Notes under the pieces: generated by a model
What the model was told of the DNA's origin: nothing
Databases searched by the model: none
The model's input: the letters and a program-made list of their open reading frames with translations, nothing else
Program-made: the position numbers and the translations under genes
Part shown: positions 62,773 to 64,000 of the stretch, piece after piece
How the letters are laid out: every line of letters begins with the position of its first letter
Position numbering within the stretch: the first letter of the stretch is position 1
From: Candidatus Magnetominusculus xianensis
Lineage (GTDB): Bacteria; Nitrospirota; Thermodesulfovibrionia; Thermodesulfovibrionales; Magnetobacteriaceae
Assembly (NCBI GenBank): GCA_001541255.1
Contig: LNQR01000034.1
Location: forward strand, 23,426-87,425
Reading direction: 5' to 3'
Length of the DNA stretch: 64,000 nt

Positions 62773-63390
62773 ATGAAGAGAAGCTTTTTGTATTTGTTAG
62801 GAATAGTCGTGGTATTAACATTTTTGGTGATGAAAGGTGGCGGGGTAGTTGCTGGTCCGATAGGGGACTGGTATGACAACGTGACGTACACATTGCCATA
62901 CTTAAATACAGGAACAGCTTCTAATGTGTATTGCATAATCGCCAACAATACGTCCGACAATGCGACGATACAGTTTAGGGTATCTGCAAACTCGGGGACA
63001 AACCTGACATCGGCTACTGTGGTAATAAATAACAATGTTTCGTCTAGTGGAGCAACAGTGTATTCACGCCAGAGTCGCATGTTGTCTTTTGAAGGAACCT
63101 CAGTCAAAGTGGACGGGATTGCGATTGGCGATATAAGCTCATATGTAACAGGTGGTTCATATGGAGGTAGGGTGACTCTTATGAAAGGTTCACCAGGTAT
63201 GGCGCAGGGACAGCTTCCAGGCGGGCAACTTATGCTACACTCAGGTAATCGGGTAATGGGGACATGGGCATGTACGGACCTGCCGATGGCATGTTTTCAG
63301 GGGACTACAAACCCGAAGCGTAACCTTGTAGGCTATATTTGTTCAGACTTGTATACGCCTGCAACACCAGCTCAGCACTACACGTATTAA
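62773..63390 (+). CDS. Exported protein, paralogue 2
   Basis: A 205-residue tandem paralogue of the preceding gene, with a signal peptide (MKRSFLYLLGIVVVLTFLVM), the same DNVTYTLPYL and YCIIANNTSDNAT segments and the ending LPMACFQGTTNPKRNLVGYIC. AAGGAGGAATTAAC precedes the ATG. It is followed directly by a strong terminator, so the two form one transcription unit. Function is unknown. Confidence 0.75.
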   Translation: MKRSFLYLLGIVVVLTFLVMKGGGVVAGPIGDWYDNVTYTLPYLNTGTASNVYCIIANNTSDNATIQFRVSANSGTNLTSATVVINNNVSSSGATVYSRQSRMLSFEGTSVKVDGIAIGDISSYVTGGSYGGRVTLMKGSPGMAQGQLPGGQLMLHSGNRVMGTWACTDLPMACFQGTTNPKRNLVGYICSDLYTPATPAQHYTY

Positions 63391-63400
63391 CTCATAGCGC

Positions 63401-63437
63401 AAAAAGAGGCAGTGTTTATCACTGCCTCTTTTTTTTT
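63401..63437 (+). terminator. Strong Rho-independent terminator
   Basis: AAAGAGGCAGTG and CACTGCCTCTTT form a 12-bp perfect stem with a five-base loop, followed by a run of T. It closes the paralogue transcription unit. Confidence 0.92.
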
Positions 63438-63440
63438 GTG

Positions 63441-63625
63441 CTGCACGCTTTTGCGGTGAAAGTCCGCTACGGGGGCAGATAGCGCCAACCGTTAGCCAAG
63501 TACAAGGGTGTCCGTTGTGAAGCGGAATCTGGCGGAATCAGGAGAAAGCAAGCGGCAAAGCTCCGGTCTAAGGAACACGAACCGCGCTCACGCTAAGTCA
63601 GGTGAGTTTGCCAAGCAAGACGATG
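63441..63625 (+). mobile_element. Group II intron fragment (domain I)
   Basis: The block GCGGTGAAAGTCCGC, then GGGTGTCCGTTGTGAAGCGG, CAAAGCTCCGGT and AAGGAACACGAACCGC is the conserved domain I core of bacterial group II introns. The rest, including the reverse transcriptase frame and domains V-VI, is not present within the window because an IS3-family element interrupts or replaces it. The exact 5' end is uncertain. Confidence 0.65.
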
Positions 63626-63653
63626 ATGTTCCCTCGATTAAGTGGACACGTAT

Positions 63654-64000
63654 TTAAGTTACCCCATTAGTCAGTTCGAAGTCAATGGGGCTGAGCAGTC
63701 CAGTTTTGGAATGCCTCCTTTGACGATTATAAAAAGCCTCGATGTAGTCAAAAATACTGGTCTTGGCTTGTGCCTTTGTCTCATAACTTTCTTGGAATAT
63801 CAATTCGATTTTTATCGTAATGACTCAGCTACGGCATTATCATAGCAGTCACCTTTTTCACTCATACTTTGAATGGCTCCGTGGTGCTTAAGGATATTCC
63901 GAAATTCATTAGAGGCGTATTGAACCCCACAGTCAGAGTGGAAAGTCAGTCCCCTGGCTGGCTTACGCCTCCAAACAGCTTTAACAAAGGCTCTTTTAAC
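63654..64000 (-). pseudogene. IS3-family transposase (orfB) 3' part, frameshifted
   Basis: The minus strand encodes the end of an IS3-type DDE transposase: [33 protein letters not shown] with the catalytic Glu, then after a small deletion and frameshift KIELIFQESYETKAQAKTS and FYNRQRRHSKTGLLSPIDFE. The loss of about four codons after AVAES breaks the gene. It continues past the right edge. A likely IS end with AAGTGGACACG lies near 63640-63650. Confidence 0.82.

Noticed and set aside
1..64000. Magnetosome, nitrogenase or dissimilatory sulphur genes that would pin down the lineage
   Set aside because: None found on either strand, so the Nitrospirota assignment stays a guess.

Overview
The window reads as chromosome of a moderate-GC, Gram-negative, probably anaerobic or microaerophilic bacterium. 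Supporting features are a full type II secretion operon, an outer-membrane barrel protein, a sensor kinase with c-type haem motifs, a GH57 branching enzyme paired with GlgA and a DUF4912-type protein, and an STT3-type oligosaccharyltransferase. My best guess from gene content is a member of the Nitrospirota, with Desulfobacterota-like lineages as an alternative. No rRNA or marker gene in the window settles this.

Layout. 1-5.1 kb: end of pgpA, thpR, then a minus-strand unit uvrC-prmC-haem sensor kinase. 5.3-9.2 kb: rho behind a strong promoter and a long leader, then an STT3-like glycosyltransferase. 9.3-20 kb: envelope polysaccharide genes (manC, flippase, GT2, Wzz-like copolymerase, SGNH protein) surrounding a three-gene signalling operon of outer-membrane barrel, cupredoxin and class III cyclase. 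20-23.4 kb: hup, then a cobalt/nickel ECF transporter (cbiM, cbiN-like, cbiQ, cbiO) behind a structured leader RNA. 23.4-31.3 kb: DUF2142 protein, an IS110 scrap, a BtrH-type acyltransferase with an ABC-2 exporter, STAS and cyclic-nucleotide-binding proteins, a decayed SNF2 helicase and an EcsC-like protein. 31.5-35.6 kb: glycogen cluster. 35.7-45.7 kb: phosphate-regulated region, in which two arrays of 11-bp PhoB-like repeats sit between divergent zinc-ribbon genes. One array leads into an EAL-CBS-GGDEF protein and pstB; further on lie pstS-pstC-pstA-phoU, which lack their own pstB. 45.7-50.8 kb: accessory region with a tandemly duplicated cassette resembling polymorphic toxin/immunity modules. 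50.8-61.5 kb: type II secretion operon in the order G-E-F-H-I-J-K-L-M-C-D. 61.7-63.4 kb: strong promoter, long leader and two paralogous exported proteins ending at an excellent terminator. 63.4-64 kb: group II intron domain I fragment invaded by a broken IS3-family element.

The most interesting parts are: the duplicated cassette, where the putative nuclease domain lies in the -1 frame and the second copy carries an A-AAA-AAG heptamer followed by a perfect hairpin; the divergent PhoB-like arrays that tie small zinc-ribbon proteins and a c-di-GMP protein to phosphate supply; the cyclase whose membrane anchor is separated from the rest by a T9 run; the structured cbiM leader; and the BtrH-exporter cluster.
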